This document shows positions 1-7,185 of a DNA stretch of 64,000 nucleotides, piece after piece. The DNA is taken from assembly GCF_013410405.1 (NCBI RefSeq), contig NZ_JACCFK010000001.1, forward strand, positions 248,001 through 312,000, read 5' to 3'. Position 1 is the stretch's first letter. Each line of letters starts with the position of its first letter. This stretch comes from Amycolatopsis endophytica. GTDB taxonomy: Bacteria > Actinomycetota > Actinomycetes > Mycobacteriales > Pseudonocardiaceae. Position numbers and translations under genes: made by a program. The notes under the pieces are model-generated. The model did not search any database, had not been told where the DNA came from, and worked only from the letters and a program-made list of their open reading frames with translations.

Positions 1-1171
1 CGTACCGCAGGCCGTTCAGGTCCCACACCGCGAGGTCGGCGAGCTTGCCGCGCTCGATCGAACCCAGTTCACCGTCCCGTCCGAGGCACCGCGCGCCGCC
101 CATCGTGCCCATCCACAACGCTTCCCGGACGGTCAGCGCGGTCGGACCGCCGCGCTGCCGCGCCTGCAGCAACGCCTGGTGCAGCTCCTCGCCGAGCCCG
201 GCGGACTCGTTGGACGCCGCGCCGTCGACGCCCAGTCCGACCGGCGCGCCCGCGTCGAGCAGGTCCCGGACCGGGGCGATCCCGGTGCCCAGCCGCCCGT
301 TCGACGTCGGGCAGTGCGCGGAGCCGGTGCGGGTCGCGCCCATCCGCCGGATCGCGGCCTTCTCCAGGTGCACGGTGTGGGCGAACCACACGTCCTCGCC
401 GAGCCAGCCCAGCTGATCCGCATACTCGGCGGGGGTGCACCCGTTCTCGGCGAGGCACTGCTTCTCCTCGTCCAGCGTCTCGGCGAGGTGGGTGTGCAGC
501 CGGACCCCCTTGCGCCGGGCCAGTTCCGCGGCCTGGCGCATCAGCTCCTCGCTCACCGTGAAGGGTGAGCACGGTCCGGCGGCGATCCGGATGCGCGCGC
601 CGGGCGAGGCGTCGTGGTGGGCGTCGATGGCCGCTTCGGTGCCCAGCAACGCGTCCTCGGTGGTTTCCACCAGGTTGTCCGGGGGCAGGCCGCCGTCGGA
701 CTCGCCGCGGTCCATCGAGCCGCGGACGAGATGCGCTCGGATTCCGATCCGGCCTGCCGCCTCGACCAGCGCCGCGATCTGGTCGCCCGCGTCGCGTGGG
801 AAGACGTAGTGGTGGTCGGCGACCGTCGTGCAGCCGGTCATCGCCAGGTGCGCCATGCCCGCGGTGGCGGCGGCGTGCGTGATGTCCGCGTCGAGCCGCC
901 CCCAGACCGGGTACAGGTGGACCAGCCACTCGAACAGCGTGGCGTCGGGCGCGAGGCCGCGAGTGGCCCACTGGTAGAGGTGGTGATGGGTGTTGACCAG
1001 CCCCGGCGTGACCAGGCAACCGCTCAGGTCGACGCGCTCGCCCGGCACGATCGCCGGGCCGTTGCCGACCGCGGTGATGGTGTCGCCGTCGATCACGACG
1101 TGCCCGTTGCGGTACTCGGTGCCCTCGGCGTCGACGGTCGCGACCGCGGCGTTCTCCAGGATCAGCGTCAT
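1..1171 (-). CDS. 8-oxoguanine deaminase-like amidohydrolase (C-terminus beyond window)
   Basis: This is a metal-dependent amidohydrolase of the AtzA/TrzN/8-oxoguanine deaminase group, expected to deaminate a purine or related ring in the cytosol. About 390 residues are present; the family is usually near 450, so the end lies off the left edge. The metal motif NTHHHLYQW lies near residue 60, HTHLAET near residue 225, and [10 protein letters not shown] carries the later metal-binding Asp. The ATG at 1171 overlaps the stop of the 2Fe-2S subunit gene by four bases (ATGA), so the two are translationally coupled. Its place behind FAD and 2Fe-2S subunits of a purine-type hydroxylase, next to a PucR regulator, supports a role in purine breakdown. 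The exact substrate is inferred; isoguanine or triazine-like substrates cannot be excluded. Confidence 0.82.
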   Translation of the reverse strand, partial: MTLILENAAVATVDAEGTEYRNGHVVIDGDTITAVGNGPAIVPGERVDLSGCLVTPGLVNTHHHLYQWATRGLAPDATLFEWLVHLYPVWGRLDADITHAAATAGMAHLAMTGCTTVADHHYVFPRDAGDQIAALVEAAGRIGIRAHLVRGSMDRGESDGGLPPDNLVETTEDALLGTEAAIDAHHDASPGARIRIAAGPCSPFTVSEELMRQAAELARRKGVRLHTHLAETLDEEKQCLAENGCTPAEYADQLGWLGEDVWFAHTVHLEKAAIRRMGATRTGSAHCPTSNGRLGTGIAPVRDLLDAGAPVGLGVDGAASNESAGLGEELHQALLQARQRGGPTALTVREALWMGTMGGARCLGRDGELGSIERGKLADLAVWDLNGLRY

Positions 1172-1623
1172 CGTGCCACCGCCCGCACCGCGTCGAGGAT
1201 CTTCTCGTACCCGGTGCAGCGGCACAGGTTCCCGGCCAGCGCCTCGCGGATCTCCTCGTCGCTGGGTTCCGGCACCCGGGCGAGCAGATCGTGCGCGGCG
1301 ACCACCAGACCGGGCGTGCAGAAGCCGCATTGCACCGCACCTGCGTCCACAAAGGACTGCTGCACCGGATCGAGCCGGTCTCCCCGCGCCAGCCCCTCCA
1401 CCGTGCGAACCTCCCGGCCCTCCACCTGACCGGCCGCGACCAGGCAGGCGCACACCGGCGTGCCGTCGAGGTAGACCGTGCAGGACCCGCATTCGCCCTG
1501 CTCACAGGCGTTCTTCGATCCGGGCAGACCGAGCCGTTCCCGCAGCAGGTAGAGCAGGCTCTCGCCCTCCCACACGTCGTCGGCCTCGCGGGCCTCGCCG
1601 TTGACCGTCACGTTCACGCGCAT
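1168..1623 (-). CDS. 2Fe-2S subunit of molybdenum hydroxylase (xanthine dehydrogenase type)
   Basis: The 151-residue protein is the small electron-transfer subunit of a xanthine dehydrogenase/CO dehydrogenase-type enzyme and passes electrons from the molybdenum cofactor to FAD. The N-terminal plant-type ferredoxin domain shows CEQGECGSC plus a later Cys (about residues 40-60). The C-terminal helical domain holds the second cluster ligands in CGFCTPG (about 98-104) and CRCTGY (about 133-138). The ATG at 1623 lies inside the end of the FAD-subunit gene (10-base overlap) and its stop overlaps the next start. The large molybdopterin-binding subunit is not in the window and probably lies further left. 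Confidence 0.93.
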   Translation of the reverse strand: MRVNVTVNGEAREADDVWEGESLLYLLRERLGLPGSKNACEQGECGSCTVYLDGTPVCACLVAAGQVEGREVRTVEGLARGDRLDPVQQSFVDAGAVQCGFCTPGLVVAAHDLLARVPEPSDEEIREALAGNLCRCTGYEKILDAVRAVAR

Positions 1624-2483
1624 GTCCGCTCACTTCCGAGGTAGTCCTGCCAGGCCCAGCCGAGCGTGCGGCGGGCGAGCACCGCCAGCGCGTGCTCGCG
1701 GTACTCCGCGGTGCCGCGCACGTCGTCGATCGGCGCCGCCGCGGAAGCGACGAGTTCGCCGAAACGCCGTTTCACCGAGTCCCGCAACGGCACCGGCGCG
1801 TCCCACGGCAGCTCGCCTGCCAGGAACTCTTCGGCGTCGGTCGCATGCCGTGGGGTGGGCGCCGCGGAGCCGATCGCCGCACCGGCCCGCCGGTTCTCCG
1901 GATCGAGCACGACGGCGAACGAGCAGACCGCGATGACCATCGCGTTGCGCGTGCCGACCTTCGCGAACTGCTGCGGCGCGGTGGCGACCGGCAGGTGCAC
2001 CGCGACGATCAGCTCATCCGGTTCCAGGCTGTGCTTCTTGACGCCGACGTAGAACTCGCCCGCGTCGATCATCCGCGTGCCACGCACCGAGGCGGCCTCG
2101 ACGCGCGCGCCGGTGGCCAACAGCACCGGATGCGTGTCCCCGGCGGGCGAAGCCGCGCCCAGGTTCCCGCCGACCGTCCCGCGGTTGCGGATCTGCGGCG
2201 ACCCGACGGTCCGTGACGCCATCGCGAGCGCGGGCAGCCTGTCACCCAGCTCGGTGATCAGCCGGGTGTAGGGAACACCCGCGCCGAGCCGGATCGACGG
2301 CCCGTCGGTGGTCCACTCGCGCAGCTCCGAAATGCGCGTCAGATCGAGCAGCGCGCCCGGACGGCGGTGATCGAAGTTCAGCTCGACCATGACATCCGTG
2401 CCACCGGCCAAGGGCACGGCGTCCGGACGCCCGGCCTTCGCGGCGAGCGCCTCGGCGAGGGTCGCCGGTCGCAGGAATTCCAT
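1614..2483 (-). CDS. FAD-binding subunit of molybdenum hydroxylase (xanthine dehydrogenase type)
   Basis: The 289-residue protein matches the FAD-binding middle subunit of xanthine dehydrogenase-type enzymes. PLAGGTDVMVELNF (about residues 24-37) and the phosphate-binding RNRGTVGGNLGAASPAGD (about 106-123) are hallmark FAD motifs. The C-terminal CODH FAD-binding domain follows. The start is set at ATG 2483, giving MEFLRPATLAEAL, a normal family beginning; the open frame continues upstream but into the promoter region of the divergent regulator. It is the first gene of the leftward operon, followed by the 2Fe-2S subunit and the amidohydrolase, and is divergent from the PucR gene with 99 bases between. 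Confidence 0.92.
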   Translation of the reverse strand: MEFLRPATLAEALAAKAGRPDAVPLAGGTDVMVELNFDHRRPGALLDLTRISELREWTTDGPSIRLGAGVPYTRLITELGDRLPALAMASRTVGSPQIRNRGTVGGNLGAASPAGDTHPVLLATGARVEAASVRGTRMIDAGEFYVGVKKHSLEPDELIVAVHLPVATAPQQFAKVGTRNAMVIAVCSFAVVLDPENRRAGAAIGSAAPTPRHATDAEEFLAGELPWDAPVPLRDSVKRRFGELVASAAAPIDDVRGTAEYREHALAVLARRTLGWAWQDYLGSERTCA

Positions 2484-2560
2484 CCCAGCAGTAGACGCCC
2501 GGCGCACCGGGATCGGCAACGGCGGCTCAGTACGAACCGGCAGCCCCCTGGCGCGCTCCG

Positions 2561-2578
2561 GTTGTGCTTTCCTACAAC
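2561..2578. promoter_or_regulatory. Short inverted repeat before the PucR gene
   Basis: GTTGT (2561-2565) and ACAAC (2574-2578) form an inverted repeat just before the ATG at 2583, in the divergent intergenic region. TACAAC at 2573-2578 could double as a -10 box, leaving almost no leader; no ribosome site is visible. It could be an autoregulatory or PucR site, but five-base arms are weak evidence. Confidence 0.3.
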
Positions 2579-2582
2579 AGCG

Positions 2583-4037
2583 ATGACGACCGTGAAAACT
2601 CTGCTGGAGATCCCGGAACTGCGGATGCGGCTGCGCACCGGTGCCGGGGCGCTCGGCCGCGAGGTCTCCCGGATCTACGTGACCGAACTGCCCGACCCGA
2701 GCCGCTACGTCTCGGCGGGCGAGGTCGTGCTGAGCGGACTGCTGTGGTGGCGCGGACCGGGCGACGCCGGACCGTTCGTCGCCGCGCTGGCGCGGGCAGG
2801 GGTCGCCGCGCTCGCCGCGTCCGGTGCGGACACCGGCGGTATCCCGCAGGACGTGGTGCACGCGTGCGCGCAGCACCGCATCCCGCTGCTGGAGGTGCCG
2901 CCCGACCTGTCGTTCGCGGTGATCACCGAGCGCGTGGTGCTGGAGCTGGCCGCGGCGCGCGGACGGGAGCCGGGTGGTGCCCGCAAGCGCTTGCTGTCGG
3001 CCGCCACCGAGGACGTCTCGCTGCCCGCGCTGCTGCGGCAGGGCGCGATCGAACTGGGTGCGCCGTGCTGGGTGCTGTCCGGAACGGGACGGCTGGTCGC
3101 CGGGACAGCGGAACCACCGGGCGGCGATCTGGTGGCGAACTTCGTGCCGGGACAGGAAGTTTCCGTGCACGACGGGTGCGCGGTGCTGCCGGTGGGCGGA
3201 AGCTTCGCGGTGCCGTGGCTGCTGGCCGTCGGGCATCCCGAACCGGGCGCGCTGGCGGGCGAACTCGCCGAACTGGTGCGTCTCGCCCGCGCACGACTGG
3301 ACCAGGTGCGGCGGATGTCGGGCCGTTCCGCGGAACCGTTGCTGCACGCGGTGGCCGAAGGCGGCCCGGTCGCGGAGGCGTTCGCCGCGTCCGGTCTGCC
3401 CGAGGACGCCGAGATCCACGTGCTGCTGGCCCGCGCGCCCGACGACGGGGCGGCGCTGGCGGCCGACGTGCTGGCCGAACTGGTCGCCGAAGCACGTCCG
3501 GTGGTCGGTGCCGTCGGGGAGGACGCGTACGCGCTGGTGGTGGAGCCGGGGAACTGGATGGGCGCGGCGGCCGATGCACTGGCACAGGCGGACCGGCTGA
3601 TCTCACTGTCACGGTTCCACCTGGGTTCGGGCGGACCGGCGTCGGTGGACGGTCTGCGTGGCGCGGCACAGGAGGCCCGGCACGCGGTGGAGCTGGCCGG
3701 GCGGCGCGGCGGGCGGATCGAACTGGTGGCGGGCGAGGACATCGCCGTGCACCAGCTCCTCGCCGCCGGCGCCCCCGACGAGCTGCGGCGGACGGTGCGC
3801 GCGCGAGTGCTGGGGCCGCTGCTCGCCTACGACGCCGCGCAGGGCACGGACCTCGTGCACACCGTGCGGGTGTACCTCGAGTGCTCCAGCTCGCCGACGG
3901 TCGCGGCGCGGGCACTGCACGTCCACGTCAACACGTTGCGGTACCGGATCGCGCGGGCTTCGGAGCTGCTGGGCGTGGACCTGAACGACTTCGTCACGCA
4001 GGTCGACGTGTACCTCGCCCTGCTGGTTACCGTCTAA
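2583..4037 (+). CDS. PucR family transcriptional regulator
   Basis: The 484-residue protein has the architecture of PucR/CdaR regulators: an N-terminal purine-catabolism regulatory domain (about residues 1-125), a middle region resembling a GGDEF-like fold, and a C-terminal helix-turn-helix (HTH_30) in the last 60 residues with TVAARALHVHVNTLRYRI. Such proteins sense purine intermediates or nitrogen status and control purine-degradation genes. It is divergent from the molybdenum-hydroxylase operon, its likely target. The ATG at 2583 is chosen because the N-terminus MTTVKTLLEIPELRM is typical; no ribosome site precedes it, so a leaderless transcript is possible. The regulated genes and effector are inferred. 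Confidence 0.9.
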   Translation: MTTVKTLLEIPELRMRLRTGAGALGREVSRIYVTELPDPSRYVSAGEVVLSGLLWWRGPGDAGPFVAALARAGVAALAASGADTGGIPQDVVHACAQHRIPLLEVPPDLSFAVITERVVLELAAARGREPGGARKRLLSAATEDVSLPALLRQGAIELGAPCWVLSGTGRLVAGTAEPPGGDLVANFVPGQEVSVHDGCAVLPVGGSFAVPWLLAVGHPEPGALAGELAELVRLARARLDQVRRMSGRSAEPLLHAVAEGGPVAEAFAASGLPEDAEIHVLLARAPDDGAALAADVLAELVAEARPVVGAVGEDAYALVVEPGNWMGAAADALAQADRLISLSRFHLGSGGPASVDGLRGAAQEARHAVELAGRRGGRIELVAGEDIAVHQLLAAGAPDELRRTVRARVLGPLLAYDAAQGTDLVHTVRVYLECSSSPTVAARALHVHVNTLRYRIARASELLGVDLNDFVTQVDVYLALLVTV

Positions 4038-4054
4038 CTGGGTTAGATGGTAAC
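4026..4054. promoter_or_regulatory. Operator-like dyad between PucR and hydrolase genes
   Basis: GTTACCGTCTAAC (4026-4038) and GTTAGATGGTAAC (4042-4054) form 13-base inverted arms with one mismatch around a 3-base centre. The dyad covers the stop codon of the PucR gene and ends nine bases before the ATG of the hydrolase gene. In RNA the single mismatch would be a G-U pair, so it could also fold as a hairpin. Its size and AT-rich half-sites resemble operators of TetR-type repressors, but no TetR gene lies nearby. Confidence 0.5.
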
Positions 4055-4063
4055 GTCTCCGGC

Positions 4064-4864
4064 ATGGAGGAGTTCGAGACGTCGAGCGGAACCGTGCGCT
4101 GGTCGCGGACCGGCTCGGGTTCGCCCGTGGTCCTGCTGCACGGCACGCCGTTTTCGTCGTTCGTGTGGCGCGACATCGCGGCCGCGCTGGCCGGGCGGCA
4201 CGAGGTGTTCGTGTGGGACATGCCGGGGTACGGGCGATCCGAGATGCGCAACGGGCAGGACGTGTCACTGGGGGCGCAGGGCGCGGTCTTCGCTGCGCTG
4301 CTGGAGCACTGGGGCTTGGAGTCGCCGTCGGTGGTCGCGCACGACTTCGGCGGCGCGGTCGCGTTGCGGGCACACCTGCTGCACGGCGCCCGGTACCGGC
4401 GGCTCGCCCTCGTGGACGCCGTCGCGGTCGCCCCGTGGGGTTCGCCGTTCTTCCGCCTCGTGCGCGAGAACGCGGCGGTGTTCGAGCAGTTGCCGCCCCA
4501 CCTGCACGCGGCGCTGGTACGCGAGTACGTCGGCACCGCTTCGGGATGCGGTCTGCGCGCGGACGTGCTGGACGCGCTGGTGGCGCCGTGGCTCGGCGAG
4601 ACCGGCCAGGCGGCGTTCTACCGGCAGATCGCCCAGGCCGACGAGCGCTACACCGACGAGATCGAGCCGCTGCTGGGTTCGATGGACCTGCCGGTGCGGG
4701 TGTGCTGGGGCGAGGCGGACTCGTGGCTGCCGGTCGAGCGCGGCGAGGCACTGGCGACCCGCATCCCGGGCGCCTCCCTGCAGCGGTTCCCCGGCGCCGG
4801 GCACCTGCTGCAGGAAGACGCTCCCGCGAAGCTCACCGCTGTCCTGGCGGACTTCCTCGCCTGA
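4064..4864 (+). CDS. Alpha/beta hydrolase with Asp nucleophile (dehalogenase/epoxide hydrolase-like)
   Basis: The 266-residue protein is an alpha/beta-hydrolase fold enzyme. The oxyanion-hole motif HGTP lies near residue 26. The nucleophile elbow reads AHDFGG (about residue 92), so the nucleophile is Asp rather than Ser, as in haloalkane dehalogenases, fluoroacetate dehalogenases and epoxide hydrolases. GEADSWLP supplies a candidate acid and GAGHLL the catalytic His near the end. The ATG at 4064 lies behind the 29-base dyad at 4026-4054. It follows the PucR gene by 26 bases on the same strand, so joint transcription is possible. Its 3' end overlaps the convergent SMR gene by 32 bases. The substrate is unknown. 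Confidence 0.85.
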   Translation: MEEFETSSGTVRWSRTGSGSPVVLLHGTPFSSFVWRDIAAALAGRHEVFVWDMPGYGRSEMRNGQDVSLGAQGAVFAALLEHWGLESPSVVAHDFGGAVALRAHLLHGARYRRLALVDAVAVAPWGSPFFRLVRENAAVFEQLPPHLHAALVREYVGTASGCGLRADVLDALVAPWLGETGQAAFYRQIAQADERYTDEIEPLLGSMDLPVRVCWGEADSWLPVERGEALATRIPGASLQRFPGAGHLLQEDAPAKLTAVLADFLA

Positions 4865-5213
4865 CCGGGGCCGGGCGGTCGGCGAGCTTGAGCCACACGA
4901 CACCGCCGATGATCACGGCCAGCCAGAAGGCCTTGGCCGGGGTGAGGGTCTCGGCGAAGAAGAGCGGGCCGAGCAGTGCGGCTCCGACGGCGCCGATCCC
5001 GGCCCACACCGCATAGGCGATACCGACGTCGATGGTGCGCAGGGCGAGGCTCAGGGCGAACAGTGTCAGGAGAAAGAAGACGCCCGCGACGAGCGACCAG
5101 GAGAGCACCGTGAAGCCCTGGCTGCCTCCCACGGAAAGGGCGTAGCCGACCTCGAAGACTCCGGCGAGGAGGAGCACGAGCCAGGCCCGGGCGGTGGTGT
5201 TCGCGGCGGCCAT
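4833..5213 (-). CDS. SMR family multidrug efflux subunit (second of pair)
   Basis: This 126-residue small multidrug resistance protein has four predicted membrane helices and an extra hydrophilic C-terminal tail. The conserved membrane Glu of helix 1 is present in GVFEVGYALSVG (about residue 20), which couples proton entry to export of cationic drugs. Its ATG at 5213 overlaps the stop of the first SMR gene as TGATG, and a GTG lies directly upstream. Such tandem SMR genes usually encode two halves of an asymmetric dimer. Its end overlaps the convergent hydrolase gene. The substrate is unknown. Confidence 0.9.
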   Translation of the reverse strand: MAAANTTARAWLVLLLAGVFEVGYALSVGGSQGFTVLSWSLVAGVFFLLTLFALSLALRTIDVGIAYAVWAGIGAVGAALLGPLFFAETLTPAKAFWLAVIIGGVVWLKLADRPAPVRRGSPPGQR

Positions 5214-5533
5214 CACGCCGCTCCGGTGAGCTGGAGACCGGCGACCCCGGCGATGACGGCGACGATGCCGAGGAGCTTGCGCCAGTCGAGCCGCTGGCCG
5301 AAGAGGACGGCGCCGAGGACGACGATCCCGACGCCGGCCACGGAGGTCCAGATCGCGTAACCGACGCCGACGTCGAAGGTCAGCAGCGCCAGGCTGAGGA
5401 GGTAGGTGGCGATTCCGCCGCTGACGAGCGTGGCGGCGGTCCAGCCGGGCCGGGTGAAGCCCTGGGCCTTGCCCGCGGAGACGGCGACGGTGATCTCGAA
5501 GACCACGGCGATGCCGAGGTAGAGCCAGTGCAT
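5213..5533 (-). CDS. SMR family multidrug efflux subunit (first of pair)
   Basis: The 106-residue protein has the standard SMR length and four membrane helices. The essential Glu is in AVVFEITVAVSAG (about residue 13). The start MHWLYLGIAVVFE at ATG 5533 is preferred over an upstream GTG because GAGGA sits seven bases before it. It is coupled to the second SMR gene (TGATG) and divergent from a MerR regulator, the usual arrangement for a drug-inducible pump. Confidence 0.92.
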   Translation of the reverse strand: MHWLYLGIAVVFEITVAVSAGKAQGFTRPGWTAATLVSGGIATYLLSLALLTFDVGVGYAIWTSVAGVGIVVLGAVLFGQRLDWRKLLGIVAVIAGVAGLQLTGAA

Positions 5534-5576
5534 GACGGGTTCCTCAGGTCGGGGCACCCCTGGTGGGCGCGACCCC

Positions 5577-5605
5577 TTGATGGTGAAACTTCACACCGGT
5601 GTCAA
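5577..5605. promoter_or_regulatory. Candidate MerR-type promoter/operator
   Basis: Between the SMR pair and the MerR gene, GTGAA and TTCAC (5583-5594) form a dyad that overlaps the palindrome ACACCGGTGT (5593-5602). On the minus strand TTGACA (5605-5600) resembles a -35 box, with a 19-base stretch holding the dyads before TCAAGG. Long spacers with internal dyads are typical of MerR-activated promoters. The -10 box is poor, so the exact promoter is uncertain. Confidence 0.45.
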
Positions 5606-5636
5606 CTGCAAGAATGGACCCGGCGGAGGAGGTCTC

Positions 5637-6008
5637 ATGCGCATCGGTGAACTCGCGGACGCCGGCGGCGTCAGCACGCGGTCCCTGCGGTACTACGAGG
5701 AGCAGGGGCTCATCCGCTCCAGGCGCACGCCCGGCGGGTGGCGTGACTTCGACGGTTCCATGGTCGAACGGGTCGTCCTGATCCAGCACCTGTTCGCCGC
5801 GGGACTGAGCAGCACCACCATCAACGAGCTGCTCCCCTGCCTGGAGGCACCGCCCGAGGAGCGCACCGGCGCCCTCGAGCAGTTGCTCGCCCAGGAGGTC
5901 GAACGCCTGGAGACCAAGCGACGCGACATCGACCGCGAACTCGACACGCTGCGGGCTCTGCGCACCGAAACGGCGTTGCCCGGCACTCAGCCGCGGAAGC
6001 GGGTGTAG
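5637..6008 (+). CDS. MerR family transcriptional regulator
   Basis: The 123-residue protein starts with the MerR winged-helix domain: MRIGELADAGGVSTRSLRYY, then EEQGLI. A coiled coil for dimerisation follows (EVERLETKRRDIDRELDTLR, about residues 85-104). There is no long C-terminal drug-binding domain and no cysteine pattern for metals, so the inducer is unknown. The ATG at 5637 has GGAGGAGG six bases upstream. It is divergent from the SMR pair, its likely target. Its end overlaps the convergent DUF6986 gene by 22 bases. Confidence 0.92.
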   Translation: MRIGELADAGGVSTRSLRYYEEQGLIRSRRTPGGWRDFDGSMVERVVLIQHLFAAGLSSTTINELLPCLEAPPEERTGALEQLLAQEVERLETKRRDIDRELDTLRALRTETALPGTQPRKRV

Positions 6009-7183
6009 GACTCCAACTGCGTGCGGGTCAGGCCGGTGAGCTCGTCCCCGGCGACGGCGCCGCAGTCCAGGCCGCGCAACAGGAAACCCGCCAACGCCCG
6101 CGCGGTCGCGGGCTCGTCGAGCACTCCGCTGTCCACCCGCGCCGCGTAGTCCCGGAGCCGGCCGGCGGCCGCCGCCAGTCCGTCGCGGAAGAAGCCGTAC
6201 GTCGCGGCGAAGCGGGTGGGCAACTGGTGCGGGTGCAGGTCCCAGCCCTGGTAGAAGCCGCGCTCCAGGGACCGCCGGACGAGGCGCAGATGCTCGCGCC
6301 ACGCCGGGACCAGCGCCTGAGCCACCGGAAGCCTGTTCGTCGAGCCGTCGGAGAGCCGCACGCCCGTTCCCGCCGCGCTGACCTGCATGAACGACTTCGC
6401 GAAATCGGCCGCCGGGTGCTCCATGCTCTGGTACCCCGCGGCGATGCCGAGACCGGCGCTGTAGTCGTAGGTGCCGTAGTGCAGCCCGCTGCAGCGCCCT
6501 TCGGCGGCCTGCACGATCCGGGCCACCGCGATCCGGCCGTCACCGTCCACGATGGACTGCGAGGTTTCGATCTGCACCTCGAACCGCAGCGTTCGGGCGG
6601 GCAGCGAGTACGCCGTCTCCAGGTGCCCCAGCACCTCGGCGGCCGCGCCGACCTGCTCCACCGCCGTCACCTTCGGCAGCGTGACGACGAACCCGGCGGG
6701 CAGCTTCCCGTGCTCCAGCAGGCCGGACAGGAACAGGTCCAGGGTCCGGATGCCGCGCCGCCGGGTCGCGCGCTCGAAGCTCTTGAACCGGATACCGGAG
6801 AACGGCGTCGCCGGGTTTTCGGCCAGCACTCGCCCGCAAGCCAACGCCGCGTCGTCCTCCGCGGAGTCGCCGGGGCTCCCGTAGCCGTCCTCGAAGTCGA
6901 TGCGCAGGTCCTCGACCGGCTCGGTGACCAGCTTGCGCCGCACCCGTTCCGCGACCGCCGGATCGAGCCCCAGCGCCGCGCCGTCCGAGTCGAACACCGC
7001 CCGCGCCTGCTCGCCCCAGCGCGCGACCAGGCCGGGAACATACCGGTGCGCCGGCACGTAGACCGTGTGCACCGGCTGCCGACCGGCGGGCTCACCGGGG
7101 TAGCGGGACTCGACGCGCGCGTCCACTTCGGACAGCCGGGCGTCGATGCCCGCGTAGACGTCCCCGGTGAGCCTGCCGTCCAC
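5987..7183 (-). CDS. DUF6986 aldolase/citrate-lyase-like protein
   Basis: The 398-residue protein resembles the HpcH/HpaI aldolase and citrate-lyase beta-subunit superfamily. LRIDFEDGYG (about residue 93), VTLPKV and FEVQIETSQSIVD supply the acidic and basic residues of a TIM barrel that binds Mg2+ and an acyl-CoA or keto acid. It starts two bases after the stop of the malate synthase gene on the same strand and is surely co-transcribed. Malate synthase belongs to the same broad fold group, so a role in C2/C3 carbon handling is likely, but the reaction is not known to me. Confidence 0.8.
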   Translation of the reverse strand: MDGRLTGDVYAGIDARLSEVDARVESRYPGEPAGRQPVHTVYVPAHRYVPGLVARWGEQARAVFDSDGAALGLDPAVAERVRRKLVTEPVEDLRIDFEDGYGSPGDSAEDDAALACGRVLAENPATPFSGIRFKSFERATRRRGIRTLDLFLSGLLEHGKLPAGFVVTLPKVTAVEQVGAAAEVLGHLETAYSLPARTLRFEVQIETSQSIVDGDGRIAVARIVQAAEGRCSGLHYGTYDYSAGLGIAAGYQSMEHPAADFAKSFMQVSAAGTGVRLSDGSTNRLPVAQALVPAWREHLRLVRRSLERGFYQGWDLHPHQLPTRFAATYGFFRDGLAAAAGRLRDYAARVDSGVLDEPATARALAGFLLRGLDCGAVAGDELTGLTRTQLESYTRFRG

Positions 7184-7185
7184 GG

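Noticed and set aside
69..1505. Long minus-strand frame of 478 codons overlapping the amidohydrolase and 2Fe-2S genes
   Set aside because: It is Arg/Gly/Pro-rich and out of frame with two genes that carry clear family motifs; a GC-rich shadow frame.
2564..4063. Upstream extension of the alpha/beta hydrolase frame through the PucR gene
   Set aside because: The extension is an Arg/Gly-rich shadow of PucR; the hydrolase begins at 4064 with a normal N-terminus.
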